From NCBI GenBank assembly GCA_016778765.1, contig JADHOV010000014.1, positions 1 through 64,000 on the forward strand: a stretch of 64,000 nucleotides of DNA, in the 5' to 3' direction. Below the pieces are notes generated by a model. It was not told the DNA's origin. It ran no database searches and saw only the letters and a program-made list of their open reading frames with translations. Position 1 is the stretch's first letter; each line of letters begins with the position of its first letter. Positions 35,654 through 46,185 of the stretch are shown here, one piece after another. Made by a program: the position numbers and the translations under genes. Origin of the DNA: Paracoccaceae bacterium (GTDB lineage Bacteria; Pseudomonadota; Alphaproteobacteria; Rhodobacterales; Rhodobacteraceae).

Positions 35654-36862
35654 ATGGGGCGGTGCTTTCTTGTTGTTTTAGACTCTGTTGGTATCGGCGG
35701 CGCGCCCGACGCAGATCAATTTTTCAATATTGACCTGCCGGATACGGGGTCCAATACGCTGCTGCATATTGCCCAGGCTTGCGCTAAAGGGCGGGCTGAT
35801 AAGGGCCGAAATGGGCCGTTGCATTTGCCCAATTTGGATCGGCTGGGCCTTGGCGCAGCGGTAGAACTGGCCTGCGGTCAGCGCCCGCCTAATCTTTTGG
35901 CTCTGCCCGAAGGTGCTTGGGGAGCGGCCAGCGAAACCTCGTTTGGCAAAGATACGCCCTCTGGTCATTGGGAATTGGCTGGCTTGCCTGTGCCTTGGCA
36001 ATGGCACCGCTTTCCAAGAGCCCAGCCTGCCTTTCCGGATGCACTGGTCGCCGAAGTTTGTGCGATAGCTGGTACATCAGATATTTTGGGCAATTGCCAC
36101 GCTTCCGGAACCGAAATTTTGCAAAAGCTTGGAGAGGCCCATTGTCGAACCGGTCAACCTGTTTGTTACACATCTTCCGATAGCGTTTTTCAGATTGCGG
36201 CGCATGAGCAGCATTTTGGTTTGGCACGCCTTTATGATTTATGCGAAAAAATTGCGCCACGCCTTCACGCGATGCGGGTAGGGCGGGTGATCGCACGCCC
36301 ATTTATCGGCCAATCGGGAGCATTTCAGCGCACGAACCACCGTAAAGATTATGCGATGATGCCCCCTAAACCGGTTGTCACGAATTGGCTGCAAGAGGCC
36401 GGGCATCCGGTCATTGGAATTGGTAAAATCAGTGATATATTTTCGGGACAGGGTTTGGATATCAGCCTGACTGGGCCGGATTTTGAATTGATGCAGCATC
36501 TCCAGAATCAAGTCAATCAAGCTGAAGACGGTAGCTTTATCTTTGCAAATTTTGTTGAGTTTGACAGCCTCTACGGGCATCGCCGTGACGTTGCCGGATA
36601 TGCGCGGGCCTTAGAATGGTTTGATCGTGCATTGGGATCGCTTCTGGCTGCTATGAAACCGGATGATTTGCTGATGCTGACCGCGGATCATGGCAATGAT
36701 CCCACGTGGCCGGGCACGGATCATACCCGCGAGCGGGTGCCTGTTCTCTGCGCGGGTATGGGCCCAAAGCCCCTTGGCCTACTTGGCTTCGAAGATGTTG
36801 CAGCAACAGTAGCCACGTATTTAAACGTAACCCCGAAAGGGCAGGGAAAGAGTTTTCTATGA
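35654..36862 (+). CDS. deoB: Phosphopentomutase
   Basis: This metal-dependent mutase of the alkaline-phosphatase superfamily, 402 residues, moves phosphate from C1 to C5 of ribose or deoxyribose. Metal-binding motifs are VVLDSVGIGGAPDA at the start, DTGSNT, GKDTPSGHWE, TADHGNDPTWPGTDHTRE. It starts directly after the deoA stop and overlaps add by four bases (ATGA). It links nucleoside breakdown to the pentose phosphate route. Confidence 0.95.
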   Translation: MGRCFLVVLDSVGIGGAPDADQFFNIDLPDTGSNTLLHIAQACAKGRADKGRNGPLHLPNLDRLGLGAAVELACGQRPPNLLALPEGAWGAASETSFGKDTPSGHWELAGLPVPWQWHRFPRAQPAFPDALVAEVCAIAGTSDILGNCHASGTEILQKLGEAHCRTGQPVCYTSSDSVFQIAAHEQHFGLARLYDLCEKIAPRLHAMRVGRVIARPFIGQSGAFQRTNHRKDYAMMPPKPVVTNWLQEAGHPVIGIGKISDIFSGQGLDISLTGPDFELMQHLQNQVNQAEDGSFIFANFVEFDSLYGHRRDVAGYARALEWFDRALGSLLAAMKPDDLLMLTADHGNDPTWPGTDHTRERVPVLCAGMGPKPLGLLGFEDVAATVATYLNVTPKGQGKSFL

Positions 36863-37845
36863 GCGTTGCCGAATGTCAAAAAATTGAGTTGCATCTGCAT
36901 CTAGAAGGCGCGGCTCCACCGCATTTCATCCGCCGCTTGGCCGATGAAAAAAATATCAACCTTCAAGGTGTGTTTGATCCAGCTGGAAATTATATTTTCC
37001 AAAATTTTGAACAATTCCTTCGGGTCTATGAAGCGGCCACCACGGTGTTGAAAAGCCCCGAGGATTTTTACCGCCTAACGGTCGAGGTCCTTTCACAAAG
37101 CGCCGCTCAAGGGGTGATTTATTCCGAGCTCTTTCTCTCCCCCTATTTTTGCGGTGGCAGTGATTTAGGGGCCTGGGCAGATTATTTGGCCGCGATCGAG
37201 CAAGCTGCCCTCGAAACGCAACGAAAAACTGGGATTAGGAGCCGCGGCATCGTGACATGTATTCGCCATTTTGGGCCAGATTTGGCCCAAAAAGCCGCGT
37301 CTTGTGCCGCAGAAACTGCGGGAGATTACATTGTAGGCTTTGGAATGGCTGGCGATGAATTGCAAGGGAAGCAGGGGGACTATTCCTATAGTTTTGACAT
37401 GGCGCGCGAAGCGCAGCTGAAACTCACCACGCATGCCGGAGAATGGGGTGGTGCAGAAAGTGTGCGGCAGGCTGTGAGGGATCTGAATGTGGCGCGCATT
37501 GGACATGGCGTGCAAGTCATTGAAGATCCAGAACTTGTTGCCGAAATTGCGGCGCGTGAAATTGTTTTAGAAATCTGTCCGGGATCAAATGTGGCGCTGG
37601 GCGTGTTTCCGAGCCTTGCCAAGCACCCAATACAGAAATTACGTGACGCAGGTGTATTGATTACCGTGTCCACGGATGATCCGCCCTTTTTCCACACCGA
37701 TATGAAGCAGGAATACACCAATCTCGCCGAAACTTTTGGCTGGGGTGCAAAAGATTTTTTGGCGTTGAATATCACGGCTGCGCAGGCGGCCTTTTGCGAT
37801 ATTGAAACGAAACAGATACTCTTAAAAGCATTGGAGAGCGCATGA
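36859..37845 (+). CDS. add: Adenosine deaminase
   Basis: This zinc hydrolase of 328 residues turns adenosine and deoxyadenosine into inosine forms. Zinc and catalytic residues are in [21 protein letters not shown] (His and Glu), ARIGHGVQV and [10 protein letters not shown] (two Asp). The start at 36859 overlaps the deoB stop as ATGA; a longer frame reading back into deoB is rejected. It overlaps upp by four bases. Some family members act on adenine, but the operon favours adenosine. Confidence 0.93.
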   Translation: MSVAECQKIELHLHLEGAAPPHFIRRLADEKNINLQGVFDPAGNYIFQNFEQFLRVYEAATTVLKSPEDFYRLTVEVLSQSAAQGVIYSELFLSPYFCGGSDLGAWADYLAAIEQAALETQRKTGIRSRGIVTCIRHFGPDLAQKAASCAAETAGDYIVGFGMAGDELQGKQGDYSYSFDMAREAQLKLTTHAGEWGGAESVRQAVRDLNVARIGHGVQVIEDPELVAEIAAREIVLEICPGSNVALGVFPSLAKHPIQKLRDAGVLITVSTDDPPFFHTDMKQEYTNLAETFGWGAKDFLALNITAAQAAFCDIETKQILLKALESA

Positions 37846-38474
37846 GTGATCACTTAACTATTGTTGACCATCCTTTGGTTCAGCACAAACTGACCTTGAT
37901 GCGGGATAAAACACGCTCGACAGCTGAGTTCCGGCAATTGTTGCGCGAGATCAGCCAGCTCTTGGCCTACGAAGTCACACGCAGCCTTGCCTTGGGCACG
38001 AAAACCATCGAAACGCCAATGCAAACCATGCAGGCACCGGTTTTGGAAGGTAAAAAACTGGCTTTGATTTCGATCTTAAGAGCTGGAAATGGCCTGTTAG
38101 ACGGGGTGCTTGAGCTGATCCCTTCGGCGCGTGTGGGTTTTGTTGGCCTTTATCGCGATGAAGAAACTTTGCAGCCAGTGCAATATTATTTCAAAGTCCC
38201 CGAAAGCTTAGAGGATCGGTTGGTGATCGCGGTAGATCCTATGCTTGCCACGGGCAATTCTTCGGTAGCTGCTATTGATTTGCTGAAACAAGCCGGGGCT
38301 AAAAATATTCGTTTTTTATGCCTGTTGGCGGCACCAGAGGGGGTGAAACGCATGGCCGAGGCGCATCCTGATGTGCCTATCGTTACGGCTTCACTCGACA
38401 GCCATTTAAACGAACAGGGTTATATCGTGCCCGGGCTTGGCGATGCTGGGGATCGCATGTTTGGCACCAAGTAG
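37842..38474 (+). CDS. upp: Uracil phosphoribosyltransferase
   Basis: This salvage enzyme of 210 residues joins uracil to PRPP, giving UMP. The PRPP loop is [21 protein letters not shown], and the uracil-binding end region [16 protein letters not shown] is complete. It is the last gene of the nucleoside operon and would reuse the uracil released by the phosphorylase. It overlaps add by four bases. Confidence 0.96.
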   Translation: MSDHLTIVDHPLVQHKLTLMRDKTRSTAEFRQLLREISQLLAYEVTRSLALGTKTIETPMQTMQAPVLEGKKLALISILRAGNGLLDGVLELIPSARVGFVGLYRDEETLQPVQYYFKVPESLEDRLVIAVDPMLATGNSSVAAIDLLKQAGAKNIRFLCLLAAPEGVKRMAEAHPDVPIVTASLDSHLNEQGYIVPGLGDAGDRMFGTK

Positions 38475-38498
38475 CTATGCGTATTTGGGGGCGTTGGC

Positions 38499-39512
38499 CT
38501 AGCCGCCGCAAAGGCTTTGCAGGCGCACCCAATACGCATCCTGTAAGCTTGGCTTAAATTGCTCAGTTTGGCCGTGATCAATCAAGTCGGCGGTTTGCTC
38601 CCCCGTTAGGTCAACCGCATAAGCATAAGGGATGGGCGAGATGCCTTTGGCTGCAAATCGCGTTTTAAGATCTGTATAATCAATGCGATGCGGGTCTGCG
38701 AGCAGCAGCGATTGGGCATAATTTGCCAGCGTTGCCTCGGGCAGTTTTCCGGTTGTAAGAAGCCGGAATACGTTCAGCGTTCCGACAAAGGATAAAAGGG
38801 TTTGCAAGCTGTCTTGTTGTTCTGAGCGCAGCTGCTCGGCTAGAATATAGCCTGCTAAAACATCGGGATCCTCATAATCTTCAACCAAGGTTCTACCGAT
38901 CAGCATTAAAGAGCCGGGAAGGTGGCGGGTGGTGTCCAGCCCGCTTGGCAGCACCAAAAGTGCATCGCTGCGCTCGAGCAAGCGCTGGCTTAACTGGCGC
39001 AGGGCAGTCTGAGCAAAATTTGAGGCGCAGGGCGGGCCTGTGAACCCGCTCATATGATTGAGCAATGATTGGCCGATTTCCACGCGTTTGACCTCGGGCA
39101 TAACTTGCACCGCATATTGAATAACCGCTTTGGGCAGCCAGAAAACCGCCAACGCTGCGATCAGCGTTATAACGGTGAGGAACATGCCGAGCCGCAACCG
39201 CCCGGGCTTGGGGCGACGGCGATCGATGACGCGTCTTAAAGTTTCTATCGCCTCGACCATCGCCACCTCATCTTCGGGAAGCTCAAGACTTTCGGTCTTA
39301 TCGCCCTCGGGGTGATAGAGCGCGGGCACGAGACCGGGATTAACGCGGGTAATCGCGGCGAGAGACCAATGCGCAAGCGCTTTTTCCTGCGAATCTGTAA
39401 TCACAAGCGTTGCGTCACCGATTGAAACGATCACGTCGCGCCTTTGACCCTGGTCGCTTTCACGCCAGACTCCCACGGCTTCAAGCCGCGCATATTTTTG
39501 CAACGCCGTCAT
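38499..39512 (-). CDS. Conserved membrane-anchored protein of unknown function
   Basis: A 337-residue protein with a cytoplasmic N-terminus (about 1-105, PH-like strands in RRDVIVSIGDATLVITDSQ), one membrane span (about 108-128, MFLTVITLIAALAVFWLP) and a large outer C-terminal part. The latter has two conserved-looking cysteines, one in GPPCASNFAQTALRQLSQRLL and one near the end (LQSLCGG). It reads like a conserved roseobacter hypothetical, but no domain is named. It converges on upp with 24 bases between them and stands alone. Confidence 0.7.
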   Translation of the reverse strand: MTALQKYARLEAVGVWRESDQGQRRDVIVSIGDATLVITDSQEKALAHWSLAAITRVNPGLVPALYHPEGDKTESLELPEDEVAMVEAIETLRRVIDRRRPKPGRLRLGMFLTVITLIAALAVFWLPKAVIQYAVQVMPEVKRVEIGQSLLNHMSGFTGPPCASNFAQTALRQLSQRLLERSDALLVLPSGLDTTRHLPGSLMLIGRTLVEDYEDPDVLAGYILAEQLRSEQQDSLQTLLSFVGTLNVFRLLTTGKLPEATLANYAQSLLLADPHRIDYTDLKTRFAAKGISPIPYAYAVDLTGEQTADLIDHGQTEQFKPSLQDAYWVRLQSLCGG

Positions 39513-39580
39513 CTGCTCGGGCTATTCTGCCGCCTCGTTTTTTGAACTTCTAGCATAAAGCTTGCTTTAAAGACAGCGCT

Positions 39581-41212
39581 TTAGCTGCCTTCAGAGGCTA
39601 TTTTACGCAACTCAAATTTTTGAATTTTTCCAGTTGAGGTTTTGGGAAGCTCTTGAAAGATGATTGTTTTGGGGGTTTTGAAGCCCGCCAGCTTGCTGCG
39701 GGCAAACCGTACCAATTCTTCTTCGCTGATGCTGGCGCCGTCCAAAAGCTCGATAAAGGCGCAGGGCACCTCGCCCCATTTTTCATCCGCCTTGGCAACC
39801 ACGGCGCAAAGCGATACCGCCGGATGCCCCATTAAAACGCCCTCTACTTCTACGGAGCTTATATTTTCACCGCCGGAAATGATGATGTCTTTGGCGCGAT
39901 CTGCGATTTGCACATAGCTGTCAGCATGCTGCACGGCCAAATCGCCCGAATGGAAATAGCCCCCTTGAAAAGCTTCTGCCGTTGCCTCTGGGTTTTTCAA
40001 ATAGCCCTTCATCACCGAATTGCCGCGGATCATGATTTCACCTTGAGTTTTGCCATCCATTGGCACTTGCGCCATGTGTTCATCCATAACGGTGATATGT
40101 TCCATCATCGGAAAAGCCACGCCTTGGCGGGCCTTGATGGTGGCGCGCTTGTCTTCATCGGCATCGCCCCATCGGGTTTCATCCCAAACGCATTCTGTGA
40201 CATGTCCATAGGTTTCGGTTAATCCGTAAACTTGCGTGACGTTAAACCCAAGCTTTTCGATTTTTGACAGCGTTGCTGGGGCAGGCGGCGCGCCTGCCGT
40301 GAACACTTCGACCACGTGTTCAAATTCGCGCCGTTCGTCATCCTTGGCGTTGACAAGCATGTTCAATACGATAGGAGCTCCGCCAAAATAGCCGACTTTC
40401 TCATCTGCGATGGCATTATAAATCGCGCTGGCTGTGATGTCGCGGCAGCAAACCAGCGTGCCGCCTAAAAGTGGCATCATCCATGTATGGTTCCAGCCAT
40501 TGCAGTGAAACAGCGGAACAATCGCCATAAACACTGGGCGCAGCGTCATCTGCCAGCTGACCACGGTGCCCATGGTCATCAGATAGGCGCCCCGGTGGTG
40601 GCATACCACGCCTTTCGGGCGCCCCGTGGTTCCTGAGGTATAATTCAGGGATAGGCTTTCCCATTCATCCTCGGGCATATGCCAGGAAAAATCTGGATCG
40701 CCAGTGGCCAGCAGATCTTCATAGGTTTGATAGCGCCCAGAAGCGGGAAAGTTGGCTTGATCATCGGGTACTTCGATAATCACCGGTGCCTCGCCGTCCA
40801 TATCGGCGCAAGCGGCCTCGGCCAAGCTTAAAAACTGGCTATCGACCAATACTATTTTCGCGCCGCCATGGGCGAAAATATAGCTGACTGTGCCCGTATC
40901 AAGCCGCGTATTGATGGTGTTTAACACGGCGCCGCAAGCTGGCACTCCAAAATGGGCTTCTGCCTGCGCGGGCAGGTTGGGAATTAATGTTGCCACAACA
41001 TCCCCGGGGGACACGCCGCGTTGTTGCAACGCCGAGGCCAGCTGTGAGCAGCGCGCATAATATTCCGCGTAGGTTTTGCGATGCGCGCCATAGCTCACCG
41101 CGGGCAGGTTTGCAAACACCACCGCAGCGCGCCTTAAATGCGACAAGGGGGTTAGCGCCACATAATTTGCTTGATTTTTATCCAAGCCGGTTTCGTCTGT
41201 CATCCACCCCAT
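39581..41212 (-). CDS. AMP-dependent acyl-CoA synthetase, DmdB-like size
   Basis: An adenylate-forming ligase of 543 residues that activates a carboxylic acid to its CoA ester. The P-loop is LNYTSGTTGRPKG, with YGLTETYG (A5), SGDLAV (A7), DRAKDIIISGGENIS (A8) and the final Lys in KTSTGKIQKF (A10). Length and motifs fit medium/long-chain acyl-CoA synthetases and the DmdB group, which activates methylmercaptopropionate in DMSP demethylation. Which acid is used is unknown. The start at 41212 is six bases after GGAG. Confidence 0.88.
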   Translation of the reverse strand: MGWMTDETGLDKNQANYVALTPLSHLRRAAVVFANLPAVSYGAHRKTYAEYYARCSQLASALQQRGVSPGDVVATLIPNLPAQAEAHFGVPACGAVLNTINTRLDTGTVSYIFAHGGAKIVLVDSQFLSLAEAACADMDGEAPVIIEVPDDQANFPASGRYQTYEDLLATGDPDFSWHMPEDEWESLSLNYTSGTTGRPKGVVCHHRGAYLMTMGTVVSWQMTLRPVFMAIVPLFHCNGWNHTWMMPLLGGTLVCCRDITASAIYNAIADEKVGYFGGAPIVLNMLVNAKDDERREFEHVVEVFTAGAPPAPATLSKIEKLGFNVTQVYGLTETYGHVTECVWDETRWGDADEDKRATIKARQGVAFPMMEHITVMDEHMAQVPMDGKTQGEIMIRGNSVMKGYLKNPEATAEAFQGGYFHSGDLAVQHADSYVQIADRAKDIIISGGENISSVEVEGVLMGHPAVSLCAVVAKADEKWGEVPCAFIELLDGASISEEELVRFARSKLAGFKTPKTIIFQELPKTSTGKIQKFELRKIASEGS

Positions 41213-41290
41213 AATGCTCTCCTAAAGAATCCTGTGCCCGTGTCGGTTTCAAGCTAGATTAAGCGGTATAATGAGGCAAAGAAAACCCCA

Positions 41291-42199
41291 ATGAGCGAAA
41301 ACCTTCCCACTGATGGCCGCGCCGCAGCGAGTTGCATGATTGCCGCGATGTTTGTTGTGGGATGCATCGATAATTTTATCGTTTTTATTGCGGAAACGGT
41401 CAGCATTTGGCAATTTCAAGCGTTGCGAGCCGCGATTGCTTTGCCTCTTATTTTGGGTCTCTCTGCCTTTGGGGCGGGCTCGGTCTTGCCGAAACGCTTC
41501 TGGGCGGTGCTTTTGCGCAGTCTTTTTTTAACAATCTCAATGCTGTTTTATTTTGGCTCTTTGGCTTTTATGCCAATGGCGCAGGCCTTGGCTGGGCTTT
41601 TTACTTCGCCCATTTTTGTATTGCTGATCACCGCATTGGCGTTGGGGGAAAAGATCGGACCGATACGTGTGATTGCGGTTTCTTTGGGCTTTTTGGGTAT
41701 TTTATTGGTGCTCAATAAGGGGTTGATCGATTTGAATATCATTAGCTTTCTACCCGTTTTGGGGGGCGTTTTTTACGCGTTGGCCGCCGTTGCAACCCGA
41801 CAATTATGCGAGGGAGAATCGACTTTATCTTTGTTAACGATGCTGTTGGTTTTGCAGTTCCTGTTCGGGTCGGTCGCGTTGATATATCTTGGCACGGCGG
41901 GGGCCGATGTTGCGCCAGGTGCCGATGGGTTTTTAACCCGCCCCTGGACCTGGTCGCTTGCCGCGGCTTTGCCGTGGATCATTATCCAAGCAGTGGGCTC
42001 TATTTTGGGGATAGGATTGATTTTCAGGGCCTATCAAATTGGCCAAGCGTCTTATGTGGCGGTGTTTGAATATTCCGCGTTTATTTTTGGGCCTTTTTTC
42101 GCTTGGCTGTTTATCGGGCAACAAATTCAATTGCTGCAGGTGGCTGGTATCGCCTGCATCGCAGCGGCAGGCGTTTTAATCGCCCGCCGCACTCTGTGA
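41291..42199 (+). CDS. EamA/DMT-family transporter
   Basis: A ten-span inner-membrane exporter-like protein of 302 residues with two EamA repeats, the second near 150-300. Conserved features are FMPMAQALAGLFTSPIFVLLITALALGEKIG in the first repeat and VAVFEYSAFIFGPFFAWLFIGQQI in the second. Substrate unknown. It diverges from the acyl-CoA synthetase gene, with 78 bases between the starts, and is not closely related to the EamA gene at 26265. Confidence 0.87.
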   Translation: MSENLPTDGRAAASCMIAAMFVVGCIDNFIVFIAETVSIWQFQALRAAIALPLILGLSAFGAGSVLPKRFWAVLLRSLFLTISMLFYFGSLAFMPMAQALAGLFTSPIFVLLITALALGEKIGPIRVIAVSLGFLGILLVLNKGLIDLNIISFLPVLGGVFYALAAVATRQLCEGESTLSLLTMLLVLQFLFGSVALIYLGTAGADVAPGADGFLTRPWTWSLAAALPWIIIQAVGSILGIGLIFRAYQIGQASYVAVFEYSAFIFGPFFAWLFIGQQIQLLQVAGIACIAAAGVLIARRTL

Positions 42200-42277
42200 T
42201 GCTGCGGTGCCGTGCGTCAAAAGCTCGGATGGGGCATTTTTATCGCGAAGGGCTTTGAATTTGGCTATCGCAAGGCG

Positions 42278-44476
42278 CTAGGCGGCGCTTTGGGCTTTTT
42301 TAGCTTGCCCGTAAAAGCTTTGCCCTTTGCTGGCCATGCTGCGCAGCAGATCCGGGCAGGCAAAGCGGTCGCCATAGGCGTGGTGCAATTGATCGCAGCG
42401 TTCGGCCGCATAGGGGCTGCCCAATATATCAAGCCAGCTGAAAGGGCCGCCAGACCAGGGTGCAAACCCCCAGCCCAAAATAGCGCCCACATCGCCCTCG
42501 CGAATATCCATCAGCACGCCCTCTTCCAGCGCGCGCACCGCTTCTAAGCTTTGAACAAAGATCAATCTATGTTGCACGTCAATCAAATCGGGTTGCTGCG
42601 CGGCCAGCGGGTATTGTGCGCTCAGCCCCTCCCAATAGCCAAGGCGTTTGCCCTGCGCGTCATAGCTAAAGAAGCCGGCCTTTGCCTTGCGGCCCAAGCG
42701 GCCTTTGGATTCCATCCAGAAAAGCACGTCATCAACGGCCGAATCTGGATAGGTTTTGCCCATAGCGGCTTTCGTGGCACGGGCAATTTTAGCACCCAAA
42801 TCAATCGAGGTTTCATCCACGAGCTGCAAGGGGCCAACTGGAAAGCCCAGCATGCGGGCGGCATTATCCACCATTGCCGGCGCGACACCTTCGGCCACCA
42901 AGCGAATGCCTTCATTGATATAGGGGATGATGCAGCGATTGGCGTAGAAAAACCGCGCATCATTTACCACGATGGGCGTTTTGCGAATTTGCCGCACATA
43001 ATCTAGGGCTTTGGCAACAGCGCGATCGCCGGTCGATTTGCCTTTGATAATTTCAACCAATGCCATACGCTCAACTGGAGAAAAGAAGTGAATCCCGATA
43101 AATTGCTCGGGGCGCGCACTCGCTTTGGCCAATTCGCTGATCGGCAATGTTGAAGTATTTGAGGCAAAAATGCAGTTTTTGGGAATAATCGCCTCAACCG
43201 CACCGGTAATTTCTGCTTTTACCTTTGGATCTTCAAACACGGCCTCGATGATCAAATCTGCGTCGCTGAGCGCTTGGTACTCGGTTGTGGCTATAATCTT
43301 ATCAAGCACCGCCTGTTTTTTTTCAGCCGTGGCTTTGCCGCGTTTGATACCCTTATCCATATAGGCTTCGCTATAGGCTTTGCCTTTGTCTGCAGCCGCT
43401 TGCGTTTGATCGATCAACACCACCTGCAAGCCGGCCTGCGCAGAGACCAACGCAATCCCGGCCCCCATCATACCAGCCCCCAATACACCTACTTTTTTGA
43501 CGGATTGATCTGCGATTTCTTTTGGCCGCACGGCGCCTTTTTCCAAAGCGCCTTTATTAAGGAAGAGGCTACGGATCATAGCTTCAGAAGACGGGTTCAT
43601 CAAAACCGAGGTGAACCAGCGCGCCTCAATTTTAAGCGCGGTTTCAAACGGTACTTGCGCGCCTTCATAGACGGCGCTGAGCAAGGCTTTGGCCGCCGGA
43701 TAAGCGCCTTGGGTTTTGCCATGAACCATCGCTGAGGCACCAATAAAGGTCATAAAGCCAGACGGGTGATAGGGGGTGCCGCCTGGCATTTTATAGCCTT
43801 TTTGATCCCATGGTTTGACCAATTCAGCCGCTGTGGCGTTTAAAACCCAAGCCCGCGCATCGGCCATTGGGTCAGCGCTGACGCTGTCAATCAGCCCGGC
43901 GGCTTTGGCTTTGGCGGGGGGGAGGGTTTTGCCTTCCAGCAAATAAGGGGCCGCGGCCATCGCGCCCAATTTGCGCACCAAGCGGATGGTGCCCCCGGCG
44001 CCGGGAAATAATCCAACAAGAATTTCGGGCAAACCAATTTTTGCTTTTGGATTATCGGCGGCAAAAATACGATGCGTGGCCAAAGGCAATTCAAAGCCGA
44101 TGCCAAGCGCAGTGCCCGGCAAGACGGTTGCGATTGGCTTGCCGCCTTTATTGGTTTTTGCATCCATACCGGCGCGCTCTATTTTGCGGAAAATCTGATG
44201 AATGGATTGGATCCCCTTAAAGACGCCTTCTGCGGGATTATCGCCCGGCGCGTTTCTAAGGTCTGCAAGAACATTCAAATCCATACCCGCGGCAAAATCC
44301 TTTTTGCCACTGGTTAGAATAATGCCCTTTACCGCCTCATCTGCAAGCGCCTGATCGATCATCGCGTTCATCTGCTGCAAGGCCTCAAAGCTCATCACAT
44401 TCATCGATTTGCCAATGCAATTCCATGTGAGTGTTGCGATGCCTTGCGCATCTTGTGTCATCGTGAAATCGGTCAT
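42278..44476 (-). CDS. FadB/FadJ-like enoyl-CoA hydratase / 3-hydroxyacyl-CoA dehydrogenase
   Basis: This bifunctional beta-oxidation enzyme has 732 residues. The N-terminal crotonase domain (about 1-190) has SGKKDFAAGMDL and the oxyanion/Glu region LPEILVGLFPGAGGTIRL. The NAD-binding HAD domain begins near 325 with GVLGAGMMGAGIA, and the catalytic HxxxP is in IGIHFFSPVERM. It converts enoyl-CoA to 3-ketoacyl-CoA for the thiolase encoded two genes upstream. A cupin gene lies between it and the thiolase gene. Confidence 0.93.
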   Translation of the reverse strand: MTDFTMTQDAQGIATLTWNCIGKSMNVMSFEALQQMNAMIDQALADEAVKGIILTSGKKDFAAGMDLNVLADLRNAPGDNPAEGVFKGIQSIHQIFRKIERAGMDAKTNKGGKPIATVLPGTALGIGFELPLATHRIFAADNPKAKIGLPEILVGLFPGAGGTIRLVRKLGAMAAAPYLLEGKTLPPAKAKAAGLIDSVSADPMADARAWVLNATAAELVKPWDQKGYKMPGGTPYHPSGFMTFIGASAMVHGKTQGAYPAAKALLSAVYEGAQVPFETALKIEARWFTSVLMNPSSEAMIRSLFLNKGALEKGAVRPKEIADQSVKKVGVLGAGMMGAGIALVSAQAGLQVVLIDQTQAAADKGKAYSEAYMDKGIKRGKATAEKKQAVLDKIIATTEYQALSDADLIIEAVFEDPKVKAEITGAVEAIIPKNCIFASNTSTLPISELAKASARPEQFIGIHFFSPVERMALVEIIKGKSTGDRAVAKALDYVRQIRKTPIVVNDARFFYANRCIIPYINEGIRLVAEGVAPAMVDNAARMLGFPVGPLQLVDETSIDLGAKIARATKAAMGKTYPDSAVDDVLFWMESKGRLGRKAKAGFFSYDAQGKRLGYWEGLSAQYPLAAQQPDLIDVQHRLIFVQSLEAVRALEEGVLMDIREGDVGAILGWGFAPWSGGPFSWLDILGSPYAAERCDQLHHAYGDRFACPDLLRSMASKGQSFYGQAKKAQSAA

Positions 44477-44478
44477 TT

Positions 44479-44961
44479 TCAGCTCCGGTTGGCTTCTGGG
44501 GCGATTAGATCGCCATTTTTTCGGGAAAAGGTGAAGCGGCCATCCTGCTGCGTCACCATCATATCAACATCTGAATAATAGGCGGTTTCGGTTTCGCTAT
44601 GCGCACCAATCACCAAAAACGCCGCGGGCTTTGGCGATCTATTCACCAGATGGTGGCCATTTTCGAGGCCCGCTGGAAAAGCCGCGCATTCGCCTGCACC
44701 CAGCTCTAAGGTGCCATCCTCTTCGATTAAGGTCAGCGTTCCTTCGGTCACCATCACGAACTCATCCTGCTGAACATGCCAATGGCGCAGCGATGATTTT
44801 GCCCCGGGGGCCAAACGCACCAAATTCGCGGCAAATTGCGTCAGCCCGGATGTGCGGCTGACGGGCTGTAATTCCAAACCGGCCACAGCATCTTGATACG
44901 GGGCGGGATACCAGGCTTGGCCCGTTTCAACGGGCACGCAAGAGAGATCAATTTTGGGCAT
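44479..44961 (-). CDS. Cupin-domain protein inside the fad operon
   Basis: A 160-residue single cupin. Metal ligands are visible in [22 protein letters not shown] (HxH...E) and the second motif with NGHHLVN. The ATG at 44961 shares a base with the thiolase stop (TGATG), so it is co-translated; its own stop lies two bases before the FadB-like gene. It may be a small dioxygenase or sugar-isomerase-type protein, or a sensor; no activity is assigned. Its fixed place between thiolase and hydratase genes suggests a link to acyl-CoA breakdown. Confidence 0.8.
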   Translation of the reverse strand: MPKIDLSCVPVETGQAWYPAPYQDAVAGLELQPVSRTSGLTQFAANLVRLAPGAKSSLRHWHVQQDEFVMVTEGTLTLIEEDGTLELGAGECAAFPAGLENGHHLVNRSPKPAAFLVIGAHSETETAYYSDVDMMVTQQDGRFTFSRKNGDLIAPEANRS

Positions 44962-46172
44962 CAGACCCGCTCGATAATCGTGGCGGCGCCCATTCCCGAG
45001 CCGATGCATAATGTGGCAAGGCCGGTTTCCTTATCGCTGCGTTCAAGTTCATCCAGCAAAGTGCCAAGGATCATCGCCCCTGTTGCACCTAAAGGATGGC
45101 CCATCGCAATCGAGCCGCCATTCACATTCACTTTGTCATGATCCACTCCAAAGGCCTGTTCAAAGCGCAGAACCACGCTGGCAAAGGCTTCGTTGACTTC
45201 GAACAGATCGATATCGCCAATCGCCATACCGCTTTCGCGCAGAATTTTTTCCGTAACGGGCACGGGCCCGGTTAACATGATCGTCGGGTCGGTGCCAATT
45301 TTCGCGGTAGAGCGAATTTTGGCGCGGGGTTTGAGTCCAAATTTTTCGCCAAATTCTTTATTACCGATCAGCAAAGCGGCGGCTCCGTCAACGATACCTG
45401 AGCTGTTTCCAGCATGATGGATATGATGAATTTTTTCCAAATGAGGATATTTCATCATCGCAATTTTATCAAAGCCGGGCATCACTTCACCTTGATCCTT
45501 AAAGGAAGGTTTCAAGGCGCCTAAAGATTGCATATTGGTGTCTGGGCGCATGAATTCATCATGCGCCAGAATGGTGATCCCGTTGATATCTTCGACAGGA
45601 ATTATGGATTTGGAAAACCGCTTCTCATCCCAGGCGATTTTGGCACGTTTTTGACTTTCAACGGCAAGCGCATCGCCCTGATCGCGCGAAAACCCGTATT
45701 CTGTGGCAATAATATCGGCGCCAATGCCTTGGGGAACGAAATATTGATCGAAAGTAATGCTCGGATCAACGGCAATCGCGCCGCCATCACTGGCCATCGG
45801 CACGCGGCTCATGCTTTCGACTCCGCCTGCAATATAGCCCTCTCCCGCGCCGCCGCGCACCTGATTGGCCGCCAGATTCACGGCTTCTAGCCCGGAGGCG
45901 CAGAAGCGGTTTATTGACAGGCCGGGGATGCTTTCATCCAGGTCAGAGGCCAGAACCGCTGAACGCGCCAAACAGGCCCCTTGTTCACCAACTTGAGTAA
46001 CATTGCCCCAGATCACGTCTTCGACGGCATGGCCGCTTAAATTATTGCGCGATTGGATCGCGTTTAGCGTGAGGCTTGACAGGCGCAATGCGGTAACTTC
46101 ATGCAGGCTGCCATCTTTACGGCCTTTGCCGCGCGGTGTGCGCAGGGCATCATAGATATATACATCAGTCAT
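44961..46172 (-). CDS. Acetyl-CoA C-acyltransferase (thiolase, FadA-like)
   Basis: A 403-residue thiolase that cleaves 3-ketoacyl-CoA with CoA. The nucleophile Cys is in [16 protein letters not shown], the His in [16 protein letters not shown], and the second Cys in [15 protein letters not shown]. The start at 46172 is preceded by AAAGGAGAG; a longer frame with 53 extra residues reading into the GST gene is rejected. It forms, with the cupin and FadB-like genes, the core beta-oxidation operon. It lies 13 bases after the GST gene. Confidence 0.94.
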   Translation of the reverse strand: MTDVYIYDALRTPRGKGRKDGSLHEVTALRLSSLTLNAIQSRNNLSGHAVEDVIWGNVTQVGEQGACLARSAVLASDLDESIPGLSINRFCASGLEAVNLAANQVRGGAGEGYIAGGVESMSRVPMASDGGAIAVDPSITFDQYFVPQGIGADIIATEYGFSRDQGDALAVESQKRAKIAWDEKRFSKSIIPVEDINGITILAHDEFMRPDTNMQSLGALKPSFKDQGEVMPGFDKIAMMKYPHLEKIHHIHHAGNSSGIVDGAAALLIGNKEFGEKFGLKPRAKIRSTAKIGTDPTIMLTGPVPVTEKILRESGMAIGDIDLFEVNEAFASVVLRFEQAFGVDHDKVNVNGGSIAMGHPLGATGAMILGTLLDELERSDKETGLATLCIGSGMGAATIIERV

Positions 46173-46185
46173 TACAGGCTCTCCT

